NCBI RefSeq assembly: GCF_024139115.2
Contig: NW_026942651.1
Location: 1 to 64,000, forward strand
Reading direction: 5' to 3'
Origin: Armigeres subalbatus
Lineage: Eukaryota; Arthropoda; Insecta; Diptera; Culicidae
Length of the DNA: 64,000 bases
Part shown: in pieces, positions 21,713 through 32,314 of the stretch
Position numbering within the stretch: the first letter of the stretch is position 1
Layout of the letters: every line of letters begins with the position of its first letter
Program-made: the position numbers and the translations under genes
Notes under the pieces: model-generated
The model's database searches: none
Told to the model about the DNA's origin: nothing
The model's input: the letters and a program-made list of their open reading frames with translations, nothing else

Positions 21713-22710
21713 AACAATTAACAAATCGACATAAGAGTCGGTCACCTAAATGCCTTCAAATATGTCCTAGAGGCATACGATAGGTTGTATAATAGGTGGT
21801 TCAAAAATCGATTTTGCTCCACAGTGCTCATCTGATTCTTTACCATGTTCTGAGTGTCCTCTGAAAATTTGAGCTCATTTGGTTTAAAACTGATTTAGCA
21901 CAAGCCGTTTCAAGTTTGCATGCAAATTAGTATGGGGAAATTTATTTTTTCATTATACTGGTAATGACGTTTTCCCATGAGGCGCAGGTTAAGAGAAAAC
22001 CTACACAGCTGTAAGTAATACTCAACAGCTTTCACCCAACAAAAACCGCATGTTGATTAATCGTCCCAATAATTAGTAATCGATTTTAAGACAGGTTGCG
22101 AATCTTTAGTCATGATCGTTAAACTTCTTTGAGGGCATCACTGAAATGTGCAGTGCAACATAGTAGCCTGAATTTGTGTGTGCTATCTTTCGCGCCACGA
22201 GCAGCAATGTTGCCTGTTGATGAGTTATGCAATTAGCTCCAGAAAACCACGGTATAGATTAAATTCGATTACTAATTATTGGAACGATTAATTGAGATGC
22301 GGTTTTCACTGAGTGAAAGCTGTTGAGTATTCCTTTCAGCTATGTAGGTTTTCTTTTAACATGCGCTTGATGGGGAAGCGTCATTAACAGTATAATGAAA
22401 AAATAAATTTCCCCATACTAATTTGCATGCAAACTTGAAACGGCTTGTGCTAAATCAGTTTTAATCCAAATGAGCTCAAAATTTCAGAGGACATTCAGAA
22501 CATGGTAAAAAATCAGATGAGCACTGTGGAGCAAAATCGATTTTTTGAACCACCCTATTGTATATACTTGACAATCCTTTCAGAAATGCATTAGATGCCA
22601 TTGTTGGTCTCGATCGATTGAATAGATTATGTGTGGACACGTTGTATGTACTTGCGGCATTTCTGCCGTATCTGACGTACAGCGAACACATACAGCGTAT
22701 CAGGTATCAG
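21713..22710 (-). mobile_element. RTE-like LINE fragment split by a foldback insertion
   Basis: The blocks 21713-21791 and 22565-22710 are contiguous in a second copy at 24305-24530. On the minus strand the latter part gives a worn reverse transcriptase segment (FAVRQIRQKCRKYIQRV-like followed by an IETNNGI remnant), matching the intact-looking block at 12140-12260. The interruption is the foldback element at 21792-22557. Confidence 0.75.
21792..22557. mobile_element. Foldback/MITE with ~300-bp inverted repeats and verified empty site
   Basis: Left end ATAGGTGGTTCAAAAATCGA, right end TCGATTTTTTGAACCACCCTA; the arms continue inward for about 300 bp (for example GCTCCACAGTGCTCATCTGA). The duplication TTGTATA is at 21785-21791 and 22558-22564. 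The paralogous site near 24381 reads straight through with a single TTGTATA, which confirms insertion and boundaries. A 7-8 bp duplication suggests a hAT- or P-type transposase. There is no coding capacity. Confidence 0.9.
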
Positions 22711-22949
22711 GTATCAGAACGTCGGCTCAGGAGGCACGTTCCCCTCAATTTGGGAGATTTGTGCCATCGTTTCACTGGCCTTTCTCATCATTTACCTGAC
22801 GGAAAAGGAAGTGAAAAGGGAAAGGAAGAGGAAGTGAAGTTGGAAAGGAGAATGGAAACCATTTATAGGAAAGCCAATTATGTAGACTCACACGCATTCA
22901 GCTAGGGACTAAAGAGAGGTGTCACAAAACACAGAGGACGTAACAATGG

Positions 22950-23960
22950 ACGAACATCAAAGACGAAACACAGAGTGCACTGTGAAAAACGCATAATGCG
23001 AATCCATATAGGTGACAATCACAAAGTACATTGTAAAAATCGCATAATGCGAATCCATATAGGTGGCAATTTGTTGAAAACTAAGTAAAACACATATTCA
23101 TAACCCCATTCTTATTAAACCTCACGTTGAGATTGAACAAGAGTAGCCGAAGCCGTACGTCAAGGACGTGACACAGAGTACACTGTGAAAAACGCATAAT
23201 GCGAATCCATATAGGTAACATACACAAAGTACATTGTAAAAAAACGCATAATGCGAATCCATATAGGTGACAATTTGTTGAAAACTAAGTAAAACACATA
23301 TTCATAATCCCACTCCTATTTAACCTCACGTTATGATTGAACAAGAGGAGCCAAAGCCGAACGTCAAGGACGAGACACAGAGTACACTGTGAAAAACGCA
23401 TAATGCGAATCCATATAGGTAACACACAAAGTATATTGAAAAAAACCGCACAATGCGAACCCATATAGGTGACACTTTGTTGAAAAAAAAAACTAAGTAA
23501 AAAAAACATTATCATAACCCCACCCTTATTCAACCTCAAGTTGAGATTAAACAAGAGTAGCTGAAGCCGAACGTCAAAGACGAAACACAGAGTACACTGT
23601 GAAAAGCGCATAATGCGAATCCATATAGGTGACAATCACAAAGTACATTGTAAAAAAATGCATAATGCGAATCCATATAGGTGAAGGTTTGTTGAAAAAC
23701 TAAGTAAAACACATATTCATAACCCCAAACTCACGTTGAGATTGAACAAGAATAGCCAAAGCCGAACGTCAAAGACGAGACACAGAGTACACTGTGAAAA
23801 ACGCATAATGCGAATCCATATAGGTGACAAACACAAAGTACATTGTAAAAACGCATAATGCGAATCCATATAGGTGATAATTTGTTGAAAACTAGGTAAA
23901 ACACATATTCATAACCCCACTCTTATTTAACCCCACGATGAGGTTGAATAAGAGTAGCCG
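22950..23960. repeat. Tandem array of ~203-bp units, five copies
   Basis: The landmark CAGAGTACACTGTGAAAAAC recurs at 22971, 23174, 23378, 23588 and 23783 (spacings 203, 204, 210, 195). Each unit contains two copies of CGCATAATGCGAATCCATAT about 55 bp apart, so that word occurs about ten times. A 116-codon open frame at 23285-23635 (minus) is a repeat by-product. A degenerate trace of the flank and unit is at 26265-26410. Confidence 0.93.
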
Positions 23961-24304
23961 ATTATCTCGGAGAAGTAAAAAGTCAACTACGCCATAGCTC
24001 CGGTTAGCGCAGCGAGGGCTAAATACTGTGAAGGGGCCCTGGTGCTTCACAGGCTCCGTTTGCGGTTAGGTTCTTATTAGACCCCTAACCATACATTCGT
24101 AGGCACGGTAAGCATAATGCCGCATCACACCGAGAATTGAGGGTCACCTGTATGATGGACTTTTACCACTGGAACAGGCATTCCGTAATGTTATTTTTAG
24201 CCAGATAACCAGCTGCCGACACCACACGGCTATCTAGGCTGTTCGTAGAGAGAAGTTGACATTGACTTTACGTCAACTCTTAATGTGGCCGAACAGCCGA
24301 ATAC

Positions 24305-25200
24305 AACACAAACAATTAACAAATCGACATAAGAGTCGGTCACCTAAATGCCTTCAAATATGTCCTAGAGGCATACGATAGGTTGTATATACTTGGCAAT
24401 CCTTTCAGAAATGCATTAGATGCCATTGTTGGTCTCGATCGATTGAATAGATGATGTGTGGACACGTTGTATGTACTTGCGGCATTTCTGCCGTATCTGA
24501 CGTACAGCGAACACATACAGCGTACATTTTAATGTGTTCAACGCTAATACAATTCTTATCAGCTTTTTTGTTCTTGGGCTGCTGGATGGTGGCTTCTCTA
24601 AGGAGCTCAAAGTGTGGACTGGTTGGTTTACATTTTCAGATGAACGGGAAAAGTCGTCTTTTTGGCTTTCTTGGCCCCCCCTGGCTATGAGAGCCTTTCA
24701 AGTGTTCTTCGAAATGCCGCTTCCACCTCTCGATCATCGAACGTTTGTCCGTTGTGCGTTAGCATAGGCGTGAGCGTTCTCAATAGTCCCCCCCTGATGT
24801 ATTGCTTAATTGCGGGCCGGGGGTACGGACTGGCGAAAGGGTTTTGGTTTTAGTGGGTCGGGTAAGAGTTACATGACATACCCATCCCCACACTACCTGA
24901 GTACCTCCTCAGGTGTATGGTTGCAGATTTCCGTTTACCCTTGCTCAAGAAAAAAAAACACGTTTGTCCGTCAAGAGGTACCCATGCTTATCCTTGCACA
25001 TCTCGACTCGCGACACAAAACCTTTGTGCGATGCGTTTTGTCTGAAGCATTCCACGTTCTGCCGGATCCCTTGATACAGTGCGACATCCCATACTGCGTC
25101 CTTCTCCTCCAGAATCTATCTGCTCTGCACTCTTCGTCGAACCAATAGTACTCCGTCGGCTTCGTCCCGCTTATCCGACAGCAAATGCGTCGTTAATGGC
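24305..25200 (-). pseudogene. Degenerate RTE-like LINE fragments
   Basis: 24305-24530 is the uninterrupted copy of the split fragment at 21713-22710. 24950-25195 on the minus strand reads as WFDEECRAD- and VEMCKDKHGYLLTDKR-like segments of the region between endonuclease and reverse transcriptase. 24660-24780 gives HNGQTFDDREVEAAFRRTLE. Frames are repeatedly broken and no catalytic motif remains. Confidence 0.65.
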
Positions 25201-25271
25201 TACTTTAACTGTACATTGTTGATGACGTATAATTTTGGACGCAGTTTAACCTGGTACGGGACCAATGAGCT

Positions 25272-25451
25272 AGACTTTACTAAGGTGGCGCAGATCAGCG
25301 CAGCGTGTCACTAGTTGTTTCTTTCTCTCTCCCATTGTTTTTATGCAACGCAAATAGTGACGTCACTATTTGCGTTGTATAAGATCAGCGGGAGAGTAAA
25401 AGAGAGAACTAGTGGCACGCAGCGCTGATCTGCGCCACCTTAGTAAAGTCT
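25272..25451. mobile_element. Full-length palindromic MITE with perfect 32-bp core
   Basis: The outer arms are AGACTTTACTAAGGTGGCGC and the inverse GCGCCACCTTAGTAAAGTCT, then CAGATCAGCGC. The centre, 25346-25377, is a perfect 32-bp palindrome around GTGACGTCAC. The element can form a hairpin of about 85 bp per arm with one mismatched bulge. A direct repeat GGTACGGGA lies about 10 bp outside each end and may mark a larger duplication. Confidence 0.88.
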
Positions 25452-26048
25452 GTTCCTTGGTACGGGACTTGCAAAGAGGAAAAAATGCAACTTCAGCTGC
25501 TGCAAGTCAACTGCTGTCACGAACTATCAGGTGCAGCCAGCAGCTTTTTGTATGAATGTATTTGTATCCTAACTAAAATATTCCACATGATTTTTGTTTT
25601 ACGAGGACTTTTTCACTTTAACGAGTATCCCAAATCATCAATCAGCTCAACCAGCGCCGTAGCGTGTGGTTGGCCAGGTTGGCCAGGTTTGCCAGTTTGG
25701 CCCCCGCCAAGGGCGCCAACCCTTAGGGGGCGCCAAACTCCATCAGAATTGCATTATAGCAGACGATAAAAAATCTCATCAAGGTTTTTTTTTACTCGGT
25801 GGATACCACTTGAATTGTTATATTTTTGATTTTTTGTTATATTTTTGGTGGGGTTAATGGGTTTTATTGATGCTGAAGGTATCAATCAGCTGAAATTAAA
25901 CCGTCTAAAATCCTTGGGGTAATCTCAATTTCAACAGTTCAAAGTGTTTCAGATTCAAGTTTTTAACAGACGATTCGGAACTACTTCCATATTCAACAGT
26001 TTGGCTAATTTCCGAATGGCCCTCTTCCGTCAAAAACTGATAGAGATA

Positions 26049-26244
26049 GGGGAACTGTACCGGTTTTGGCCATGTTCCTAATTTGGCCAATTTTGCGAAT
26101 AACTCCAAAAATAAACCAATTCGCAAGGGTTTTATTAGTTCCAGAAAGAGATATATCCCTCATCCTTCAACGCTGCTTTCAACTGATCGATTATTTTGGA
26201 AAAATATGTATTTTTCAGGGTTGGCCAAAACCGGTGCACTTCCC
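26049..26244. mobile_element. MITE with GGGGAACTGTACCGGTTTTG ends
   Basis: The left end GGGGAACTGTACCGGTTTTG and right end CAAAACCGGTGCACTTCCC are inverted. Flanking ATA on both sides may be the target duplication. It lies inside hAT element A. Confidence 0.75.
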
Positions 26245-26419
26245 ATATACTGACTTTTTTTATCGTTTACCTAATGGAAAAGTAAGTGAAAATAGAAAGG
26301 AATAGGAAATATAAATGATAAAAAAATGGAACAAGTTTCTAGGGAAGTAGCCCTAGATGAGGACTTCAATACGTCAAAGGCGAAACGCAGAGTAGACTGT
26401 TAAAATCGCGTATAATTTT

Positions 26420-27770
26420 TGTTCGTGACTAAGAAATCCGTTTTATACTCAGAGCCGGAGAGTGTTACGGTTCATTTTATCTTGCTGTTAGTGACAAATG
26501 TTTGAGTGGCTTTGTGTATGTCCCACTCTTGAATGTTCTGTGTTTGGGCCTGAAGATAGGCAATTAAAATTATAGATAGAGAAATCCCCAGACACAGACT
26601 TTATATTCCTGGTGCCACTTGGCACAAATTAATCGAGGGTGCCCAAATAGGATCTGAATCCTACACCAAAATAGAGCTATGTATTCAAAGCCTTGGCTGT
26701 TGTAGACAAAATGCAAAACGCAATGAAAACACATTTGCGGGATTTGACTGATGGACCAAAATCTTATAAGGAAACCTCGTCACATCTCGCAATGGGGAAT
26801 AGAATGGACGTTTCTCTCGGGGCACAGAGAGATCGTCAGATATTTTAATTTGTTGAAGTTGTTAAGTGTTTATTTTTGTATGTTTGTAAACTTTTTATTG
26901 TAATAAGAGCCGTTTTCAAATAATAGATACTCGGAAGTAGTGATATGTAGTTTGTTTGAATTTGAGATATATTCTCTCATTTTATGCAGGCAAACTATTT
27001 GAGGTTGAAAAACGGATTATAACTATTGTATTTGATCCAGTGTCATTTTGTTTTTTTTTTTAAACCAGGCACTTGTATGATATTCGATGATATTTTGAAT
27101 TTAATTTTTTTTTAATCTACATAATCCGGTAAAGCTTTTAACGAGGCACTTATCTGAAGACATGCTGAATACAAGAATCTACATCGAGGGATTTCAGTAA
27201 CGATGACAACTGAACTACTTCAAAGTTGAAATTTATTTACCCAACCATTGCAACCAAACTACCGATAGACCCACTTCAGAAATTGATATATCTTGATCCG
27301 AATAAGTCCGGAGTTATTTTTTTTCTTGATACGACCTGGTCCCATCGCTATTCCTACCTTTTGTCAATTTTCTCCAAAGTTGAATTTCATTTCAAGTCCA
27401 GTAGTTCTTACAAACCACCGACCAAAGTCTAATGACGATTCCGAAGTTCATTTGATCCACTCCAAAGTAGAATTCTTCTTGGTGCGACTACATCCGATCC
27501 ACTAGTGCCTGAATTCACAACAAGAAAGTTTGAATGTTTTTTCGGTAACACATGCACTAGTGGATCTATTTTTTATTTGGGTAGGTTTATTTAATGTTTC
27601 AAAAATTTGTTGAAGTTTATAGAAAAGAGGATTTTTAGAAATTTTCTGGCCTTTTCAATAATTCTTACTTTCTACCTATTGGAACATATGCAGGTTATAG
27701 TGACTTAAAGAATTCCTAAAACAAACACCACCCAAAAAAGGCTTATTTTTAAATATTCCAGCTCTTATCA
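26420..27770. other. hAT element A interior, no gene recognised
   Basis: AT-rich sequence with short frames. 27290-27510 carries phrases (TTGATCCGAATA, CTTGATACGAC) that recur near 32320-32520 and 45955-46075, a dispersed repeat of unknown type. A short inverted repeat around GATCCACTAGTG is at 27495-27568. Confidence 0.5.
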
Positions 27771-28454
27771 TGCTACAGGCCGGACTCGATTATCCGGAGT
27801 GTTGAAACAAATTTCACTCCGGATAATCGAACCCTCCGGATAATCGAGCCTTTTTTTTGTTGTTGCTGAAAATTTAACTTTTGCTCAAATAATCTTTATT
27901 TTGGTTATATAACATCTCATAAAATATCCCGTTGGTCCGTTCATGGATTCTCACATACGTTAGAGGTCAGCGCCAATCGAAAAATCGTCGGCGGCAACGT
28001 TTGTCATAATTTTGGTCGGCGATGGCGTGGCGATTTTTTTTATTACGTTCGTAACGTAGTTTTTTTTCAGGATATTTTTAGACATTAACGGGAGAATCTT
28101 TTTAATTTCCCCGGAAAAAATCTAATGAGTTGTCCCAGGAGATCCTTCCAAGTTTTTCGAATTTTCAACAGGAATTGCTCTAAAGTTTTCACGGGAATTT
28201 CTTTGAAATTTTCACGGGAAATTGTTTAGGAGTTTGCCTATGCCACCGGGCATGCATGCTTCGAGTTTAACAGAATTTTCTTGTGATTTTTTTAAACTTC
28301 ACAAAAACTGTTTCCAACGGAATTTCAACTGGATTTTTTTCGGAATGTATTTGGATTTCTACGTGAAATTCCTTATGTTGTCTATTAGTAATTCTTCGGA
28401 AATTCTACGAGAAAATTTTTAAAAGACGAAGGGTCGTTTGGTTGAAAGTCATTT

Positions 28455-28624
28455 GTTATTAACTGCGAGGTTTCTAAGCCAAGTTACCATTTTTGCACTT
28501 GTATATCATGAGGCCAAACACGATGATACTTTTATACCCAGGGAAGTCGAGACAATTTCCAAGCCACCCTCAGCATGGTCTTGCTTTGTAGCCGCGCGTT
28601 TTACCACACGGCTAAGGAGGGCCC
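28455..28624 (-). mobile_element. Feilai-like SINE, internally deleted
   Basis: It matches the SINE at 3129-3412 but lacks about 40 bases that include the B-box, jumping from CAATTTCCAA to GCCACCCTCAGC. It also lacks the far 3' part. It cannot be a Pol III master copy. Confidence 0.85.
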
Positions 28625-28629
28625 CGACC

Positions 28630-29215
28630 GAATACCACATGGCCGAATAATACGTTAAGCCGAATTCCATTTGTCCGATAAGGTTATTATGTTGAAAATG
28701 GTTTGGCGGTACGACCAAACTAGTCATTTGGTCGAAAAAGCCGTATGCCCTAACGCTAACAGGTCGTTTGGTGGAATACGCTTTGTCATCGAAAATTCCA
28801 TTTGACCGAAACGGTAGCAGGAAGGACAATTTGGCTGAAAATGTTATTCGACTGATCGGATTATACGACGATAAACGTCGACCCGTCAAGCCAAACGCCG
28901 TTTTCGAACAAATGAGCTGTCGGAGCAAACGTCTTTTTCGGCCTTATGTCACCTCGTTCGGCCAAGCAGCATTTTTGGTCAAACGATTTTTTTTTTCGGT
29001 AGCTCGGGCAAACAACACCATATGTTCATTTCTGCCAAATGGTCATCTCTACCAAACGACCATCTAAGCCTTTTTGGCTAAATGACCTTTTCGATTAGAC
29101 GACTTTTCAGTCAAATGACCTGTTCGGCCGAACGACATTATCGGCTAAATAATTTTATGCCAGTTGAGTTTCGGATTAATGACATATTCAGCCAAACAAC
29201 AAACGGCCCTTCCCC
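28630..29215. repeat. Degenerate GTC-ATTTGGCCGAA minisatellite
   Basis: About twenty irregular 15-24 bp copies of words such as CATTTGGTCGAAA, GTCGTTTGGTGGAA and CATTTGACCGAAA. The theme resembles the ACAAAAGGTCGAA minisatellites at 10475 and 11470. Open frames on both strands (for example 28506-28928, minus) are by-products. Confidence 0.8.
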
Positions 29216-29305
29216 GTCAAAACATTTGATTTCAACGTGAAATTCTGTGGATTTCAACAGGAAATCCTTGGAAATTTACGCAGGTTAATCTTCGAGATTC
29301 CCATA

Positions 29306-29470
29306 GGGAAGATCATTTAATAACGTAACGCAAAAATGTGGCATTTTCAACCCACCTCCCCCCTATGTCACACTTTTTGTATGAAACATCTGAAAATTTT
29401 GTATAGATCGTCACACTACGGTAAACCCCCCCTCCCCCCTCTGAGCGTTACGTAATTTGTGGACGCTCCC
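29306..29470. mobile_element. MITE family 3, copy B
   Basis: The right end GCGTTACGTAATTTGTGGACG is well kept; the left arm is worn (AATAACGTAACGC). A C-rich stretch (CACCTCCCCCCTATGTCACA) matches the G-rich strand of copy A. Confidence 0.78.
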
Positions 29471-29521
29471 AAAGGAAATTCTTTATAATTTACCCAGAAA
29501 ATTTCTGGAATTTGCATTGTT

Positions 29522-29734
29522 TGTGGCGTCAGTCGTCTAAGCGTATTTGCAAGCTATGGAGTGTGAGTTTGATTCCCGCCCTAGTAAGGAGAAAACATTT
29601 CGTGAAGCATAAAACGCTCCACCTGTTCACTAGGTGCTGTGTGAATGTCCTGTCCATTGTCTAATGCTAAGTGTAAAGTATTGAGTATGTGCTAGCTCTG
29701 GTCAAAGATGGTGATCCTCTCTTTCTTTCTTTTA
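29522..29734 (+). mobile_element. SINE family 2, near full-length
   Basis: A tRNA-like head carries an A-box-like GTCGTCTAAGCG and a B-box GAGTTTGATTCCCG. A body of about 130 bp (CTGTGTGAATGTCCTGTCC...CTCTGGTCAAAGATGGTGAT) ends in a TCTTTCTTTCTTTT tail. Related pieces are at 18740-18862 and 31465-31625. No clear target duplication. Confidence 0.72.
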
Positions 29735-29995
29735 AATTGATCTTTTTGAAGAATTCCTATTTTTAAGGAAATTTACTCAGAATTTCAACGGTAGTGTTTT
29801 CGAGACTTTGAAGGATACTCTTCAGAATTTTCAATTAAAAGTTCTTAGTTTTTACGAAAAACTTTTTCGATTTTTGAATGAAAAAATGTAAGGAATTTTC
29901 AAGAAAAATAGCCTTTTTACGAGAAATCCTCTGAAGTTTCAACGGGATTGCCATAAACTGTCGGCGGCGACGGCGCACATCTCTAACCACCGTGT

Positions 29996-30118
29996 GGTCC
30001 TCCGGTGGTCCTCCCCCCTATGTCACACGTTTTGTATGAGGTATCTAAAAAATTTGTATGGATTGTCACACTTCAGGAACCCTCCCTCACCCTCTGAGCG
30101 TTACATAGTCAATGGATG
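29996..30118. mobile_element. MITE family 3, copy C (partial)
   Basis: It contains CCTATGTCACACGTTTTGTA and CTCTGAGCGTTACATAGTC, matching the right half of copy B; the left arm is absent. Confidence 0.65.
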
Positions 30119-30236
30119 TTGCCTAGACACAAGGTTTTTTGTTGTTACTATTCCAATACCAGTTTCAAGTTCTAGTGTTTGAATGTATACATGGACCAGC
30201 GTTGGAGAAATAACCATTTTTTTCATATAAATATTG

Positions 30237-30403
30237 AGGCTGTTCACAAATTACGAAACGCCGGAAGGAGAGGCAGCCGGTCAGACTGTGCGTTACTATT
30301 CATACAAACCAATTAAACCTTCCATACAAAAAGCGTTACGAGGGGGAGGATGGAGTTTCAAAATCGTCAAATTTAGCGTTACGTTATTTGTGAACGAACC
30401 CAT
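30237..30403. mobile_element. MITE family 3, copy D
   Basis: The left GGCTGTTCACAAATTACG and right CGTTATTTGTGAACGAACC ends are inverted. The middle has AAACCTTCCATACAAAAAGC as in copy A. An open frame across it is spurious. Confidence 0.8.
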
Positions 30404-30548
30404 TCCGGATATTCCGGAGGACCATTTGGTAGCAATGTCAATGCTTTACTCAGAATGTACATACGAGTGCTTAAACAAATATCAGTGCTTTGAATTTAAA
30501 TTCATAAATTAGCCATTTTTCTGAATGTTCTTGATTTCCGTTCCCCAG

Positions 30549-30711
30549 GGTTCTTTCACAAAATTCGTAACGCTGAATTTGATAATTTTGATACCGCACC
30601 CTCCCTCTCACAACACTTTTTTAAGGAAGGTTTAATTTTTTTATGCGGAACGTAACGCTTGGTCTAACTTCCTCCCTTCCCCTAAAGCGGTGCGTAATTT
30701 GTGAACAGTCC
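30549..30711. mobile_element. MITE family 3, copy E (inverted)
   Basis: The left GGTTCTTTCACAAAATTCGT and right GTGCGTAATTTGTGAACAGT ends are inverted, with AAGGAAGGTTTAATTTTT between; orientation is opposite to copy D. Confidence 0.78.
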
Positions 30712-31464
30712 CTCACTAAAGCAAGAAAGGCATAGTGCCTTACTAGGTGTCTTGCACATATTGGATACGTTACGGATACACACTGATAATACATATTTCT
30801 ATTTTTGTAAGATGGGTAAAAATATTACTCCGGATAATCGAGCCATTTTCTCCGGATAATCGAGCCCCGGATAATCGAGTCCGGCCTGTATTTGTTTTGA
30901 ACATGCATGAAAGTAAGGGGCGCCTAGTAACGGTTTCGCCAAGGGCGCTGAGAGTCCACGCTACGGCTCTGAGCTCAACAATCAACGGAGCTTATGATTA
31001 ATTGTGCTCAGAAGAGTCCACCCGGAGCTTAGGAAAAATAGTCATGAAAATAGTTGAAACTTGATGGTCAACTGTGATGAAAAGAAGAACAAGTGTCAAC
31101 ACAAGAGAAAAGAAGCAGCGTCTTTGCAGGTCTCGTCTCAGAGTTTAATCATCCCCAGATATAGATCTGAGTCGATATTAGCGACACGTAAAGTCCTGAA
31201 GTCTTGTTGCTTTGTTTTTTCTCAATCTTCATGACCATAGTGCACAATTTTGTGACTCGTCCCACGCTGGAAATGGGATGCTGATCAGCCGCCCTTAACA
31301 TGGGAAACATACGTTTTTATGAGCAATACTTTCATATTTGACAGATGCTCGATCATACCTTCGAAGAGACGTAAACCCCTTGTTACCTGTCAGCATACGA
31401 ACAGAGATCCCACCGATATTGGTTACCCGATCTTTCCTAATTTTCATCTTCGCGCATTTTCGTG

Positions 31465-31625
31465 CTTTGGAGTATCGGTCCGATTCCCGGCATAGTAAGA
31501 AATATAGGAAATTATACACTCGTGGAGATGGGTGTCCGAATGTCCTGTTGTTTAATACTAGGTGGTAAGTATGCAGTCTTCACGACCTCTGATCAAAGAA
31601 TCCTGCCTTAATAAAAGAGGTAAAC
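31465..31625 (+). mobile_element. SINE family 2, partial copy
   Basis: It retains a B-box-like GGTCCGATTCCCGGCATAGT, then GAATGTCCTG and CGACCTCTGATCAAAG. The A-box end is missing. Confidence 0.6.
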
Positions 31626-31774
31626 GGTTGCCTCCCAACGGGGACAAGAAGGGTTGGGTCAATACAATCAAATCACTTCAAAGTGTTTGGATTTTATTGA
31701 CCTAACTAAGTCTAGTACATTTAGTTAGGTACATATTATTCGGCAACTCGGCCGTACGAAAATCATTTTTTGTT

Positions 31775-32314
31775 AAATGTCTTGGCTGTGCATAGCACAG
31801 CACATGTTTCGAAATGGACAAATTGATATGAACTTTTCGAAAAAGAATCCACGTGTCTTGGAGGGACTCGAACCCTCAACCTCCTACTCTCTAGATAGGC
31901 GTGATAACCCCTACACAACAAGACCACTGAAAGGTCACGTTTGCGGAAAAGCCATCAGAATCCGAGTACCAACATCCACCGCGGTTAGCTTTTTTTTTTT
32001 TTTGCAAATTGAATATCTTCCGGATGCTTGATTTTTTCAATCTTCACATGTGTTTTTGCCTTTGGCACATCCGAGTGTGATTGATTCACACTCTATACAA
32101 ATCCGCCCAGCTCGTTGTTGGGGGCATAGAGTGTGATGTCTCGATAATAAACAAGATGCGCTCGCTTGACTGTTGATATACAATAGTAAAGCACATGTGA
32201 AGATTGGACAAATCAAGCTGCTGAAAGATATTATTGGATTCTTTTTCGCAAATTTCATATCAATTTGTCCATTTCGAAACATGTGCTGTGCATATGCACA
32301 GCCAAGATATTTAA
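31775..32314. repeat. Nested inverted repeats around a tRNA-like SINE head
   Basis: Outer arms 31775-31850 and 32236-32314 are inverted copies of about 77 bp (GGATTCTTTTTCG...TGTCCATTTCGAAACATGTG). Inside, CAATCTTCACATGTG (32039-32053) pairs with CACATGTGAAGATTG (32193-32207), and CACACTCTAT pairs with ATAGAGTGTG. The outer pair may be two oppositely inserted copies of one SINE body; the inner pair could be a small foldback. Confidence 0.75.
31854..31925 (-). pseudogene. tRNA-like sequence (SINE head or tRNA pseudogene)
   Basis: The 72-base minus-strand sequence folds as a class I cloverleaf: six of seven acceptor pairs, D stem GTG/CAC, anticodon stem CCTAT/GTAGG, T stem GAGGG/CCCTC and B-box GGTTCGAGTCC. 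The anticodon loop CTAGAGA would give AGA (Ser), yet the long variable arm of tRNA-Ser is absent. A CTTTTT Pol III stop follows. It is more likely a SINE head than a working tRNA. Confidence 0.6.

Larger units (their letters stand above)
27776..30888. mobile_element. pogo/Tc1-like DNA element, TA TSD, nested in hAT element A
   Basis: Left end CAGGCCGGACTCGATTATCC, right end GGATAATCGAGTCCGGCCTG; TA flanks both (27774-27775 and 30889-30890). Extra ATAATCGAG words repeat inside each end (27825-27850 and 30830-30865). No transposase frame survives. The interior is filled by SINE, minisatellite and MITE insertions, listed separately. Confidence 0.8.
25652..30971. mobile_element. hAT-type element A with 8-bp TSD, heavily nested
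   Basis: Ends are CAGCGCCGTAGCGTG and CACGCTACGGCTCTG, inverted to each other, with subterminal CGCCAAGGGCGCC. The 8-bp duplication AGCTCAAC is perfect (25644-25651 and 30972-30979), as expected for hAT transposition. Without the pogo-like insert at 27776-30888 the element would be about 2.2 kb. No hAT transposase frame was found. Element B at 43089 has the same ends. Confidence 0.88.

Noticed and set aside
31854..31925. Functional tRNA-Ser gene
   Set aside because: No long variable arm, an acceptor mismatch at the first pair, and repeated flanking sequence; called as a SINE head or pseudogene.
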